Below are positions 1 to 11,485 of a DNA stretch of 64,000 nt, piece by piece. Made by a program: the position numbers and the translations under genes. The notes beneath the pieces were generated by a model. The model saw only the letters and a list, made by a program, of their open reading frames with translations, had not been told where the DNA came from and did not search any database. Where the stretch lies: the NCBI GenBank assembly GCA_947396885.1, contig OX377204.1, positions 56,097,139 through 56,161,138 on the forward strand, written 5' to 3'. Each line of letters opens with the position of its first letter. Within the stretch, counting starts at the first letter, position 1. This stretch comes from Heligmosomoides polygyrus polygyrus. Taxonomy: Eukaryota; Nematoda; Chromadorea; Rhabditida; Heligmosomidae.

Positions 1-19
1 GTAACCATATTAGACATAG

Positions 20-490
20 GAAATGGGTGGAAGGACTTGGCACCGAACGTCAAAAGAAAGCTTCACGACAAAGAGTGATGTTGTCGGCTTGCTGGCTGGT
101 TAAATCTACACTCTCAAGCAGGATCGTATCAAGGCTGCAATGGATCGGAATCCCAAGCAATCAAAGAAGATTTGCTTTCTACACGACAACGCCCGCCTGT
201 ATGTTGCTTTGCAGACGCGCAGGAAATTGATGGAACTAGGCTGGGAAGCCCTACCCCATCCCTCTTATTCACCTGATCAAGCACCATCAGACTTCCTTCT
301 TTTCCGCTCTCTCCAGCATTTCTTAAATATGAAAATATACGATGACAGAAGTGGCCTGGAACAGGACCTGAATGCATTTTTCTTGTTGAACTTTCTAGGC
401 GCGGCATTATGAGACTGACTACAGCTATAAAGAAATTAGAACAATTGGATCTCAGATATCAGCGCACACTGCACCAGTAACGACTGGCTT
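20..490 (+). pseudogene. mariner transposase fragment, C-terminal half
   Basis: This is a DD34D-type mariner transposase remnant cut by the window edge. From about 140 one frame reads HDNARLYVALQTRRKLMELG, followed by a PHPSYSPDQAPSDF segment. These are the second catalytic Asp (HDNAR) and the third (APSD) of mariner transposases. The upstream part (about 80-140, matching the family's VMLSxWW motif) is in another frame, so at least one frameshift separates them. After about 410 the frame is broken. Only the last third to half of a typical 345-residue transposase is present and it cannot encode a working enzyme. Confidence 0.85.
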
Positions 491-1499
491 TCAGTGTGAA
501 GCAAGGGAGGAAATATTCATAATGTGACACATCATTCTCCGCGTCGATTAGGCAAAGCACCGGTAGCAGGACAACGAATGAGACGAACGTAGCTTTGAAC
601 GCTAGAGTATAGCTGCTTAACGTCCTAAAATCCTACAGAAAAAACGATAACTATCTCGAATATCTCGAATTGGGCTATCTCGAATTCCACGGCAAGGCTC
701 GAATGTTTATCTGATGGTGAGGAACATCCGCATCTTGACTCAAGCCACTGCTGACTGGACATCGATAAGTCAAAGTGAAGACGTGTGAACGTGTGAAATG
801 TGAGTCAAACGCACATAGAGTGCACATAACACGATTACGAAGTTACATTTTCAAAAAACTCCATATCGTTTAACGAAATAACAACACGTTTATTCAGCAA
901 AGCAGATGTCATAGGTCTCAGTGGAATAATGTGGTTTAACTTTAACTAACTGCACCTTCGACATTTCCACAAAAAACGTCAATGAAGGTTATACCACGTT
1001 AAACACAGATAGCGATATACTCAACATATGCTTTTGAACTCTGATCGGTACCTTTATTGAAACCTCAGAGCGCAAATGATGACCTTTCTTCAACTCAAGC
1101 AGGAAAACAGTCAGAACAAACAAAGGTCCGTTGATATTTTGTAGACAATTTGAAGACGCCCTCATAGATGTGAAGAATCTTACCTTTCTCATCTCAGCGC
1201 AGTCTTGTAAGTCTAGTTGTAGTCTAGCTTCGTGTTTCATAGCCGCAACATTTTCCTTCTGAAAGACATACTGTTTGTTTTCATTAGAAATGTTAACGAC
1301 CTATAAGAAGGAAGGAAGAATAAATGTTACATCCACAACCCATATATTATAGTATATGTAGTAAGAACAGATCAAATGTTAGCACGCAAGTGCTAGCCTA
1401 CATTAAAGCATATTTGCAAGCACTGTCCGTCACTCATCGGAATGAGACTGGGAATTGCTCATTTTTTCATGGTAAGGTAAACGCGGAAATTCGATCTAT
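491..1499. other. unassigned AT-rich sequence
   Basis: No gene, splice-consistent exon or known repeat was recognised. A short direct repeat of TATCTCGAAT lies at about 652-692. Confidence 0.5.
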
Positions 1500-2582
1500 T
1501 TTTTTCTCGTTTGTTCCGCTTCGTCGCGGGGTCCGCTCTTCTGGTGTCGTAACGCCACCTTTCCGATCCTGCGCTTGATCAGGGTGGACGCCAGTTACTG
1601 TCATGTCCATATTAACGTATCCGACCAAAACTGCTTCGGTCGTCCTCTAGGCCGCTTTCCTGACACTTCCAACTCAATGCCTATCTTGAGGACGCTGTCT
1701 TCCATTCCACGCAGAACGTGGCCGTACCATCGTAAGCGAGCTTCGCGCATCTTTCCTCTATCGGCGCGACACCGAACTTCTGCCGAATAGCATCATTTCG
1801 GATGCGGTCCAGGCGCGTAACTCCTGCCATCCAGCGCAGCATCTTCGTCTCCATGACGCTGATGCGCGTTTCATCTTCCTTAGTCGCAGGCTAACACTCA
1901 GCGCCGTACATCGCTATCGACGGCTGTTCTGCAGATCTTCGATTTCAAGCGCTCCTGTACCTTTCTATCACAGAGCACGCCAGTCAGCGAACGCCACTTG
2001 GACCAAGCCACACTCATGCGTGAGTTCACTTGAACCATCAGTCCGCCGTTGGACGCTACTGCTGGTCCCAGGCATTTAAACACGCTCAGTACTGCAAGCT
2101 CAGTACCTTAATGTTAATGGAGCCGGACTCGCTCACGTCAGTTGTTAGGTACTCGGTGTTCTTGACAGTGACAATTTGAGTCCAAACCTCGCCAGACGGT
2201 CGCACCAAGCTTGCTCCTGCCACTCGAGATCATCTTTATCTTCGCAAGTGAGTATCACATCATCAGCATAGAGCAATGTCCATGGGACAGACTTCTGAAG
2301 GTCTCTTGTAATGGCATCCATGACGACAACAAAACGGAGTGGAGAATGCGCAGAACCCTGCTGCACCTCGATAGAGATGGGAAACTCCATTGAGGTTCCA
2401 GCTGCAGCTTGCACTCTACTCTTTGGGCAAGAGTAGAGCATCCGCACCCACTCTATGGGTTCCTCATGTACGTTGTGTTGCCGTAAGGCGTACCATATAA
2501 CCTCACGCGGTACGCGGTCGAAGGCCTTATCCAAGTCGAGAAAGGCTATACGATGCCACTTGGAGAAGGCCTTCGACCGCGT
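1500..2582 (-). mobile_element. RTE-type LINE, 5'-truncated copy
   Basis: On the minus strand, 2534 to about 2145 encodes the centre of an RTE reverse transcriptase. It starts DKAFDRVPREVIWYALRQ and contains the catalytic LLYADDV box. Matching downstream pieces follow at 2083-1898 (thumb-like MSVAWSKWRSLTGVLCD) and on to about 1500, where the end corresponds to the 3' end of the fuller copy at 32500-35599. The endonuclease half is missing. Stops and frameshifts divide the coding part. At the 5' end, 2552-2580 is a short inverted duplicate of the element's own 2510-2540 segment, followed by an A-rich stretch (about 2585-2606). Confidence 0.85.
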
Positions 2583-4282
2583 TCAAATAAAAAATAAAAA
2601 ATAAAAACTCTCATTGACTCTAAATTTGCGGACAGAAAATCTCTTTTATCACTGCACAATAATCGGCATTTTTTTATATTCAATACTATTTTTTTTAACT
2701 CCAGCAAACGCAAGTTCTTGTATGTCTCCGCTTTGTCGTAGCCACATCTGGAAAAATAACTTATTAATAGACGCAAACATCATCTACATAAAAACCTGAA
2801 ATTGGAGAGAATTCTCTGCTAAAACCGAAAGAGTACGACTTCTCCCCGCAGCCGACACACAGTACGACCCCCCCCCTTCGATTCGAATCTCAAGCATGAT
2901 CCTGCATTTAAGTGCATACGTAACGTATCACACCAGCGCTGCTTCAGGCGCCCTCCATTTTTTCACTGTATGTATAATAACCAGATAATTCATCCGATAC
3001 AACTTTATCTCCCAGCCCGTTGAAGAGGTTGGGCTTCACCCGGTTTTCTGCATATCCGTGCAGAAATTAATCTTCGTGAACAACTGGTAACGCACGCACA
3101 TCGGTCACATAATGCGTAGTATCGAAGGCCTTCTTTGTGAAGAAGGAGAAGAAGGACAGTAGGCGACTTCCTCAACTAAGCGGAAATTCGAACCTTTTGA
3201 AGGTAGAGTGTCATGAGGGACATGTGTCAAGTGTACTACGGTCTAAAGAAGGTCTGCCGAAATGCAGTCCGGACTCCGGATGTATGCCACGCTTCATGCT
3301 CCTGATTGTAGCACGGACTTGACGAGAAAAGCGAAGGCAGTCCTTCACCAAGAGGGATGATGAAGCATGACGCGGGAATAGATGAGCGAAAGAGGGCCGT
3401 CTGGAATGTTTCCGCCATCGATTCCATCCCTTGCCGGGGAGAGCGTCGAATCCCACCCTCTTCAGCAAAGCAGATACCGAACTATTGTGATTGCAGAGAG
3501 CCTTCAGCAGTTCTGCGGAATAGATTGTCTCTGCGCTATTAAGGCGAGTTTTCCACAAAAACACAGTCCAATGAAGCACAGCTCGTTGTGCTCTGTTGGG
3601 TGGTCGTTGACGCAAGGTCGTACGTGGATATGGAATCCAAAGGGGTGTCCTCATCGTAAACGGATCTCTACCTCCCCCCCCCCCCCCCCGCCCCCCCCCG
3701 CACCACGACAAATGTTCTTCTGCAACTTTTGACGACCGCACCGTCGGTCGTTAAGTATGTGAGCAACCTCTGCATGACTGGCACCGTTGCGTGATTCCCA
3801 TGTCCACTCATGATGCCCCATGATGATAGAGTTCCTTGGAAAAGCTATGCGGTGAATAAAAACATAGCGAAACCATTGACGTGTCTGCTTCGTTCTCCAG
3901 ATATAAATCTTCCAGCTCCTGCTAGAGAGCCAACCCAATTTTCGCACTGAAGACTCCGATGATGTACACTCCAGTGGTTCCTTGGTGAGCCTCGTGCTGT
4001 GCTGTCGTGGGTAAAAGAAACCGTAAATTAGACGTCTCGTCAGATCGAGTTCGAGATGTGTTCAGCGTTCGCTATGATTCCCAAGAATTGCAAAACTCGA
4101 GATTGAATACCTGAGCTGTATATCGCAGTCCGACAGCTACGCGATGATGTGGTGCTGAACCATGTTGGGAAGGGTAGTGTTTATAATTTTATTGCCCTGA
4201 GGTGCTGAACCTTGGCAGATTTAGTGAAGGTTAGTTCTGATAATATCTACAAAGTTATACATAGATGTGGAGGTGATTAGCC
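2583..4282. other. unassigned sequence with homopolymer C tracts
   Basis: No recognised gene. There are C-runs at about 2870-2877 and 3674-3700. Long open frames on both strands at 3211-3947 owe part of their length to the C/G run, which encodes a polyglycine or polyproline stretch. They show no family motif that I trust. Confidence 0.45.
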
Positions 4283-4354
4283 TGCTTCATGCTTCTGCTA
4301 TCTGCTTCACAATTGTTTTACTTAATGTGAAGCAGATAGCAGAAGCATGAAGCA
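4283..4354. repeat. perfect 29-bp inverted repeat, 14-nt loop
   Basis: Arm 4283-4311 is the exact reverse complement of 4326-4354. Each arm contains GCTTCTGCTATCTGCTTC or its complement. It lies just upstream of the SINE at 4399. Confidence 0.9.
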
Positions 4355-4398
4355 TGATTGAGCATTGACTCATCCATCTTCCGTTCAGCTAGGGTGTC

Positions 4399-4710
4399 AG
4401 TGGGCGCGTGTAGCGCAGTCGGAGGAGGCGCGACTGTCGCGTGTACCCGATACCAGGTTCCTGGTTCGAGTTTCCCGCCCAGGCCAACCAAGCCTTCCAT
4501 CCCTCCGGGGTCGGTGAGTTGGTACCAGACTTGTCTGGGGATAGAGCGCTGACTTGTTCATCGGCTGGCCACCGCAAGTCATTGTATGGCCAAATACGCA
4601 TTCATGTCACCTCCTCGACATCCCGTAGAAGTAGAATGCGCTGGCGCATCCCAGAAGGGATTGACTAACGCCGTCCTTTATCCTTTATCCTTTATCCTTT
4701 ATCCTTTATA
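4399..4710 (+). mobile_element. tRNA-derived SINE, copy 1
   Basis: The head carries Pol III promoter boxes: an A box TAGCGCAGTCGG at 4411-4422 and a B box GGTTCGAGTTT at 4463-4473. A unique body follows, then a tail of five CCTTTAT units at about 4674-4710. Two further copies, 15083-15378 and about 22757-22985, both on the minus strand, share the body. This shows it is a dispersed family and not a tRNA gene. The open frames across it are incidental. Confidence 0.85.
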
Positions 4711-5449
4711 AAGGCTCTGAAGAAGGCGACAATGCCGAAACGTCAGCCGAAATAAAGCCTTGTACCAATCTTTGCTACGCTGAATAAACTACTCGAACTA
4801 CTCGACTACTGTTTTACTTACATTTTACTTACATTGTATTTTATCAAGAGATGATTCGTTAAAGTATGTAGTTCGAAGCAAAGTAGTATAGTTGTAGTTT
4901 AAAACTCAAAAAGATAAGGCCATCATGCCGTTAAAGCGATTTGTAGCCCATTACTTCCATCCACTTTTGACTTCAGACAAAAAACTATTTTAAAGATTTT
5001 GTGATATTATCTTATCAACAGCTTTTTGACTTCATTCCCTGTTAAACTTCCGCGCTGAACGATTTTCATCTCAAGATATTTCTGCAATGTTATCCTGGCT
5101 ACCTTGGTTCGCTGACACAGTTGGACAAACTATAAAAACGCCTTAATCGCTTGAGGCTGAAATGCACGGTTCTTCTAAAAGTACGGTTGTTTAAATATTG
5201 TGGAAGGCTCAAGCTAATTCAAACATACAGGAGGATTTGATTAAGATAGCGCTGAAAATTTGAAGGAATCAAGGCCATCGAGTTTGAGCTCGCATTTTTG
5301 GCACATCCTATGATTACAAGGCACTGGAATGATCATTCTAATTGTTTGAAAAGAATATACTAGCACGAACGGTAAACACAAGGTCGGTCGGTTCGTTTCT
5401 TAGATAAGGGTGTCTCGAAGGTTATGTGCTGCACTACAAAAACAGGAAC
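4711..5449. other. probable intron or continuing part of the cyclase gene
   Basis: No exon could be fixed with confidence. On the minus strand a possible acceptor (CATTGCAG) near 5088 opens a frame reading KYLEMKIVQRGSLTGNEVKK, roughly where the kinase-homology region should continue. It reaches a stop without a clear donor. Confidence 0.3.
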
Positions 5450-5560
5450 CTGGTAGATGTAGAAATTGAAGTTGCGCGTTTCCGTCCTGTTCTCTATGGT
5501 GATTCTTGTTGAAGTAGAACTAGCGCCACTTTGCAGAGACCGCAGACTGTTTTCCCCTTT
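5450..5560 (-). CDS. receptor guanylate cyclase, exon 8 of those seen (start of kinase-homology region)
   Basis: Acceptor CTATTTCTAG; 37 codons in phase 0 if the exon ends at CAG|GTTCCT. The frame also stays open to about 5360, so the end is uncertain. The product is Ser/Thr-rich, then TRITIENRTETRNFNFYIYQ. Nematode receptor cyclases have a similar stretch (TR..ME.RTET..F.FY.Y) at the start of the kinase-homology domain. It follows the preceding exon across a 49-nt intron (5561-5609). The rest of the kinase-homology region and the catalytic cyclase domain were not found to the left. Confidence 0.7.
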
Positions 5561-5609
5561 CTAGAAATAGATTGTTTAATTAGGTCTGCGAATCATAGTG
5601 AAAACTCAC

Positions 5610-5688
5610 TTTTTTCTGAGCAGACTCCAGAGCCACGAAAGAAATTTGCCACATCTGGTTCAGGCGCTCTGCCTCCCTTTTCCGTAAT
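5610..5688 (-). CDS. receptor guanylate cyclase, juxtamembrane exon
   Basis: Acceptor ACTTCTAG and donor GTGAGT bound 79 nt: one base that completes a codon split with the transmembrane exon, then 26 codons. It reads LRKREAERLNQMWQISF and ends ESAQKK. A basic RKR/E run followed by LNQMW-I is the typical juxtamembrane linker of receptor-type guanylate cyclases, directly after the membrane helix on the cytoplasmic side. Phase 2 joins it to the exon at 5752-5945 (63-nt intron) and phase 0 to the exon at 5450-5560. Confidence 0.85.
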
Positions 5689-5751
5689 CTAGAAGTTTCA
5701 CGGGTTATGTGAACAACACTCGCCGCTATGATTAAATCTGAACTGACTCAC

Positions 5752-5945
5752 TGAATTACATAACAGATGCCAACAATAATGGCAACTATAATCAGCAAAA
5801 TTGTCATGCCCACAACGATTACCCAAACGAGATTGTCTTGCAGGAAGTGTACAGGGCACTGTAAGGAACTTGTTTGTGTGACCACTTTTTCTCTGTTTAA
5901 TGCAGACCCACACAGCTTCGTATCCAATGGCCTTATTCCTAGGGA
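5752..5945 (-). CDS. receptor guanylate cyclase, membrane-proximal and transmembrane exon
   Basis: Acceptor TTGTTTTGTAG and donor GTGAGT enclose 64 codons plus two bases. The first part, GIRPLDTKLCGS, then two further Cys-containing stretches, fits the Cys-rich juxtamembrane end of the ectodomain. It ends in a strongly hydrophobic helix, VWVIVVGMTILLIIVAIIVG, that runs into CYVI at the donor. The apparent TGA just downstream is inside the intron. A second open frame on the same strand (5698-5913) lacks the helix and does not join the neighbouring exons. Confidence 0.85.
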
Positions 5946-6393
5946 CTACAAAACAATCCCTAATTGCGATTTTAGTCTTTGTTCCTTCGAGAAATAAAGA
6001 CGAGGTTTCACATGAGTACTGAGCAAATTGACATGTTTGGGATGTGCTCTATCAAAATATTAATGTAACACTTACTAGGAGTCTATTTCTACCATTTCCA
6101 TACAAATATATATGTACAGAAACACTGAATTCTGTGTATGCTTGTACGCATATTTCCCACTGGGAAACACCTTTCGTCACTTTTCTGGCGTGATGAGTTG
6201 GCATCAATATCGATAACTTTATACCTTTTAAAATATTTTATGGAATGGAACCGAAGTATACTATACTTTTGAGTAGATCGAGAGCACATTAGTGTGCATA
6301 AGAAGAGAGCACGATGACTAGGTGGACTGAATTCTTCTTGGCGTAAAATCGCCAGCCGATACGATAACCAACTCTCCCTTTTTCCGACACCAC

Positions 6394-9001
6394 TTACAAG
6401 GGAGGTCAATGAGCGTCCCGTGGCAATTTTGAAGGTGACCTATTAAGGGTTGTAGGTGACTGTAAGAGGAGCACCGTAGTGGTTTTCAGATTTCCTGCGG
6501 ACATCTGAGTAGGTCAAAAATTGCAAAAAACTGTTGCACTTCAGTGTGGGCCGGTAAAGCAAAACTGACATCTGGAACTGCCATGTCGTGATTACAATCT
6601 AACCTGTAAAAGGTTTGGGACTGGAACGGTAGCGGAATTACAGCGATCTCTCAATTTGCTTGTTAGCGGTACAGTAACAAAAGTGGAACATTGAGGTGCG
6701 CCGCTCACCACCAAGCAAGTAGCGACTGTATGGCCGAATAAGCGGTTACGGTGGCGGGCTTTCAGGGAAGAGTCAAGGGCTCGGGCCCAGTAGGGACTCT
6801 GTATTGCTAGGCTTGATCGATCCATTTTTGTCGATGTAAAGTGTAACTCGGCCGGTAGTGTACCATACTGACATTATAACCTCATTTTAACCTGGATGAT
6901 ACGACATAAACACAAAAATAAACTCGCAAGGCAACAGCGTTCATAATACATTCGATTGGCCATTGAGAAGAACAGGTGATTTGCGTTTGCGTACAAAATA
7001 GAAAGTGTTCTATGTCGTGAGCGTCTTTGTTAGGCATTGACGGTGGGTTTGTCAGCATTACTGTACTTCACGAGTCTAAGGGTCGAGGAAAAATTGAAAA
7101 AATTGGATAAAAAAGAATTTTTTATTTAGTTATTTATTTATTACTTTAATTTTGTTTTATTTATTTAACTTTATTATTTATATTTATGTTTTTAATTAAT
7201 TAACTAGTTAATGTACTCATGCCTGAATTTTTTGGCCCCCATTCGACCTCTGGAGAGATACTCACGGCTGTCCCATACAGCAACCTTGTCACTGCCACAA
7301 GAAGACGTAATAGTACCCACATCGTCGTCATCCTCCGGCGACCAGTCTACATCCTGCGCATCGTTCAAGTCAAGCCAGCATCACCAATGAAAGAACAGGC
7401 GACTTTTCTTCGCAGTTCCTCGGTAGCATTCAAGGGCCTGCCCCAACTTCAAAAAAGATATTTCTTTATCTTGACCTTCTTCGTTAGGCATTGATGGTGG
7501 ATTTGGTCAGCACTACTGCACTTCATGCCCAAAAGTAGAGGAGAGATTAAAAAAAGGATAAAAGGATTGTTCTTCATTTTTACTACTGCACTTCATGTCT
7601 AAAAGTAGAGAAGAGGTTGAAAAAAGGATAAACGATTTATCTTTATTTTTCACTATTTTTTATTTATTAGTTTTATTTATTATGTGTTAATTATTTGTTA
7701 TTATTTATATTTACATTTTCAATTAATCAATTGAGGAGATCGCCATGGCAGATGCGTTTCGGGGCATATTTTTCAAAATGTTATGCATGGGATATTGACT
7801 GAGCTGATGAGGAGAAAACGCTCCAGGAAGTTTTTTGCTTGATGTTTATTCTATTGACGTTCTCTCGTTGATGATGTTAGTTTGACTTGAACGAAGCGCG
7901 GATGTAGACTGGTCGACGGAGGATGACGTCGATGTGGGTAGTAGTACGTCTTCCTGTAACAGTGAGGAGATCGCTGTACGTGACGGCCGTGATATCACTA
8001 GCAATATGGTTGGTTGAGGATGAAAAAGACAGATCGATACTGATGTGCTTTCTCTCCAGAGTTCGAATGGGGGTCGAAAAAAATCAGACATGAATACATT
8101 AACTAGTTAATTAATTAAAAATATATTTATAAATAATAAACAAATAATAATAAAGTAATTAATCAACTAAAAATATAATTATAAATAATAAACAAATAAT
8201 AATAAAGCATAACCAATAAGAAACAAAATTAAAATAATAAGTAAACAAATAAATATAAATAAAAATAAATCTTTTTTATCCAGTTTTTCCAATTTCTCCT
8301 CCATGCTTGGAGTCGTGAAGTACAGTAATGCCGACAGACCCACTGTCAATGCCTAACGAAGACGGTCAAGACATAGAACACTTTCTATTTTGTACGCAAA
8401 CGAAAACCATCTGTTCTTCTTGATGGCCGTTCGAATGTATTATGAACGCAGTTGCTTTGCGCGTTTATTTTTGTGTTTATATCGTATATCCAGGTTAAAA
8501 TGAGGTTATAATGTCAGCATGGTACACTACCGTGGCCAAGTTACACTTTACATCGACAAAAGTGGATCGATAAAGCCCTGCAATACAGAGTCCCTACCCC
8601 CCGGGTCCGAACCCTTGATCCTTCCCCTGAAAGCCCGACCGTAGCCGCTCGGCCATCCAGTCACTACCTGTTTGGTAGTGAGCGGCGCACCTCAATATTC
8701 CACTTCGGCTACTGTACCGCTAACAACAAATTGAGAGATCGCTGTAATGCCGCTACCCTACCGTTCTAGCCCCAACCCTTTTACATGTTAGATTGTAATC
8801 ACGACATGGCAGTTCCAGACGTCAGCTTTGCTTTATCGGCCCGCACTGAGGTGAAACGGTTTTCTACAATTTTCGACTTACCCAGATGTCCGCAGGAAAT
8901 TTGAAAACCACTACGGTGCTTTTCTTGCAGTCTCCTACAACCCTAAATAAATAGGTCACTTTCAAAATTGCCACGGGACGCTCATTGACCTCCCTTGTAA
9001 G
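6394..9001. mobile_element. foldback element with about 0.9-kb terminal inverted repeats
   Basis: The sequence from 6394 (CTTACAAGGGAGGTCAATG) to about 7263 is repeated in inverse orientation at about 8057-9001. Both arms include very AT-rich inner segments (7080-7210 and 8095-8275). The loop (about 7264-8056) shows no transposase-like frame and carries internal short direct repeats (7500-7700). No target-site duplication was seen. A diverged relative of the outer arm lies at about 37440-37640. It lies in the 7-kb intron between cyclase exons. Confidence 0.8.
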
Positions 9002-9234
9002 AGCTTCTCAAAACCGTAGTTCTGCGCATTCTTCAAATAACCGCAGCAATCTTGTTAAGCAGGCAAGGTCTTGGGAACCCTGACCCTCGAAGAGACGGCT
9101 TGCCCTAAAGCATGGGTTCGACCATGTTTCCTGTGAATTAGGCGTAGGTTAAAATCCGTGTGAACACTAGTATAATAGTACCCAAGCATTGTATCCAATC
9201 ATTGCAGGTTTCCTCCAAAACAGTCATGGATATA

Positions 9235-9410
9235 TGTTTTACCAGCGTCCGTCGCTGGCTTCGCCGGAGCCACACGCTGGACGTGCGGGCTACACCAGGC
9301 TTGCCGACTTCGTCGGCTTCGGGTATGGCGAGGCACGCTAGGAACGTAGCCCAAACCTAACTAGGGATGTTTCCTCAGCCAGCGTCCGTCGCCGGCTTAG
9401 CTAGTTTTTT
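9235..9410 (+). repeat. GC-rich dispersed repeat, copy 1
   Basis: It contains CGTCCGTCGCYGGC and GGAACGTAGCCCAAACCTA motifs. A close copy lies at about 23135-23285 (+) and an inverse partial copy at about 19655-19760. Each is bordered by a GGGATGYTTCCT box. Confidence 0.7.
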
Positions 9411-9470
9411 CCACCTTTTACCTGGTCGGCCTTCCGTCGGCTATCATAATCGCGGAACACCCCTGCGTTG

Positions 9471-9920
9471 AACTTTTTGAGTGCATGGCGCGATTCAGTC
9501 TTTTGATGTTGCCTGTGAACTTTGAAATGAAATAGAAAGTCTTCCAAAACGAGACGAGCTAGATTGTTTGATCGAGATCTGAGTTAATCACGCAACATCC
9601 ACTCCGATCGGTGATGTTTGAGTGGCAGTAGTCGACTGGACGTTCAGACAATCAATATCAATCAACATTATCGATTGTTTGAGTAGTGCTATCGTTTCTC
9701 TCTCAGACTTCATAGATCTGGGCCATAATCAAGCAACACCCACCCCGGCCGCTTAAGTCAAAGAGAAATCAATATATCGGTTGATTGACGCAACATCCAC
9801 AGCGATCGGTTAGGTCAGAGAGAAGCATCAATATATCGGTTGATATATATCATTTTCGCGTCGAGTTGGACAGTTCTGAAACCAAATTGGACAGTTTTCA
9901 CGTCAAACTAGGGACACTCT
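9471..9920. repeat. repeat module, left arm of a degenerate foldback
   Basis: The module opens with TTTTTGAGTGCATGGCGCGA and includes three versions of AATCACGCAACAYCCACYCC (about 9575, 9728 and 9785). The opening segment recurs at 11486-11620. Parts of it recur in inverse orientation at 11890-12030, for example AAACCAAATTGGAC. The RTE fragment at 10140-11480 lies between these arms. Confidence 0.6.
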
Positions 9921-10139
9921 TCTAAGCTAACCTAAGACATAAAATCAAAAAGAACTCTTCCAATTTGAAATATGCATTTTTCACATTAAACTAGAGAGGA
10001 CTCTCCAAAAGTTTTAGGATAATTATTGTTCGAGCAAAACTTTAGTATAACTTTATTTGAAGTTTTAATTTAGTTCCCAATGAGAGAACACGTAGTTTGA
10101 AATTTTATAAAAGTTTTATTTGTTGAGAAAAAACAATGA

Positions 10140-11480
10140 ATTGGTGGCGATGCTCGTTCCTCCACGTGGTGCCACTGGGAACTGTTCGCTTTTGCGAGCA
10201 CCCTGGTGACAGGCCGGCCTACGAACAGCCCATGTCACATCATATAGTTGATGGTGCTGAATGTTTCACGAGATAATGCTACAGCGTCCGCGGAAGCCGA
10301 CGCGCACTTGCAAAGCCCGGCGAGTGTGAAAAGTATGCGAGGGTCCCTGATGCGAGGACGGCAAACTCGGGTGGAAACTGAGCTAGTCCAAAAGTCCCGC
10401 AACGTAAGCAAGACCCGCGTGGCAACGCTGAATGTGGTACGTTGTTGGGCCGCTGCTTTGAGTTGGCAGAGGCACTGGAGCGAAGGAAGATTGACTTGTG
10501 TGCGGTGCAGGAGACGAGGTGATCCTGTAGCAAGTCAAGAGAGATAGGCCGAGGCTATAAAGCTCTATGGCTATTCTGTGTGACAGTCGCAGGGCCACCA
10601 GCGGTGTTGGCATAATCGTCTCCGAACGGTTCCGAGATGCGATTGCAAGCGTGGAACGTTTCAACGACAGCTTGATGAAGGTCGTAATCGCTGCAGAACG
10701 GCGGCAGTATCATCTTTTCTCTGCATTCGCTCCACAGCCTGGTTGCTCTGAACGAGCCAAGGATGAATTTTGGAGCCTGCTTGATGAGAAGACAGCAGTG
10801 CCGTCACAATACGTAATCATTGTCGCAGGTGACCTTAACGGACACGTAGGCGCTGCGAAAGACGGGTACGACTGTCGTGATGGTCTCGGTTTTGGTTCAC
10901 AAAATGCTGATAGTGAGCGCATCCTTGAGTAAGCAGAGCACGACCTCACCATCGTGAACACCAGATTTCGAAAACGTAAATCCCACCTCATCTCATTCTA
11001 CAGAGGGAATTCTAAAACGCAGATCGACTTTGTCCTTGTGCAAAATCGTGACCAAGGGCTTGTCACGGACGCGAAGGTCGTGCCGCTTGAAACGTTCGCC
11101 ACACAACACCGCCCACTGATCTGCACTATGAAGATCATACCATCGACGTTTACGCAGGTCTAACGAAGCGGTCCGTTAAGGACCAAGTGGTGGCGACTGA
11201 AAGAAAAGGAAGCAGCTTCGCACATTCGGTTGCCGACGGTCACGACCGTCGACGAGACATGGCAAAATGCCACCGACTCGATTCTCAGTGCTGCGCGTTC
11301 CGAACTCGGCACTACGGAACAGGGACGGCGTAAGGTCGATAAACAGACATGGTTGTGGACTAACCAAGTTAATGAAAAAGTCCGAGAGAGGAAGAGATTA
11401 CACCACCCATTTTTCGGCGATAAGACGGCCGATAAGTGGCGTCTATGCCAAGAAAGCCGCTAAGAAGGCGGTAGCCATTG
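10140..11480 (+). mobile_element. RTE-type LINE, 5' half only (endonuclease)
   Basis: The 5' leader (10140-10560) matches the leader of the fuller copy at 32500. The AP-type endonuclease follows at about 10567-11163: GVGIIVSERFRD, a YHLFSAFAPQPG block, VIIVAGDLNGHVGA (catalytic DxN) and KTQIDFVLV. A stop at 10930 and a second frame after 10954 break the domain. At about 11480 the element stops inside the linker before the reverse transcriptase and passes abruptly into a repeat module. LINEs usually lose their 5' end, so loss of the 3' half points to later rearrangement or deletion. Confidence 0.85.
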
Positions 11481-11485
11481 CATTT

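Noticed and set aside
3211..3947. Glycine- or proline-rich proteins
   Set aside because: The runs come from a homopolymer C/G tract; the rest of the frames shows no motif, and a faint mariner-like resemblance could not be anchored on any catalytic box.
4358..4668. Frames of 60-75 codons and their counterparts at 15106-15545
   Set aside because: They are translations of the SINE body in both orientations.
5698..5913. Cys-rich minus-strand frame overlapping the transmembrane exon
   Set aside because: The other frame carries the membrane helix and joins both neighbouring cyclase exons in phase.
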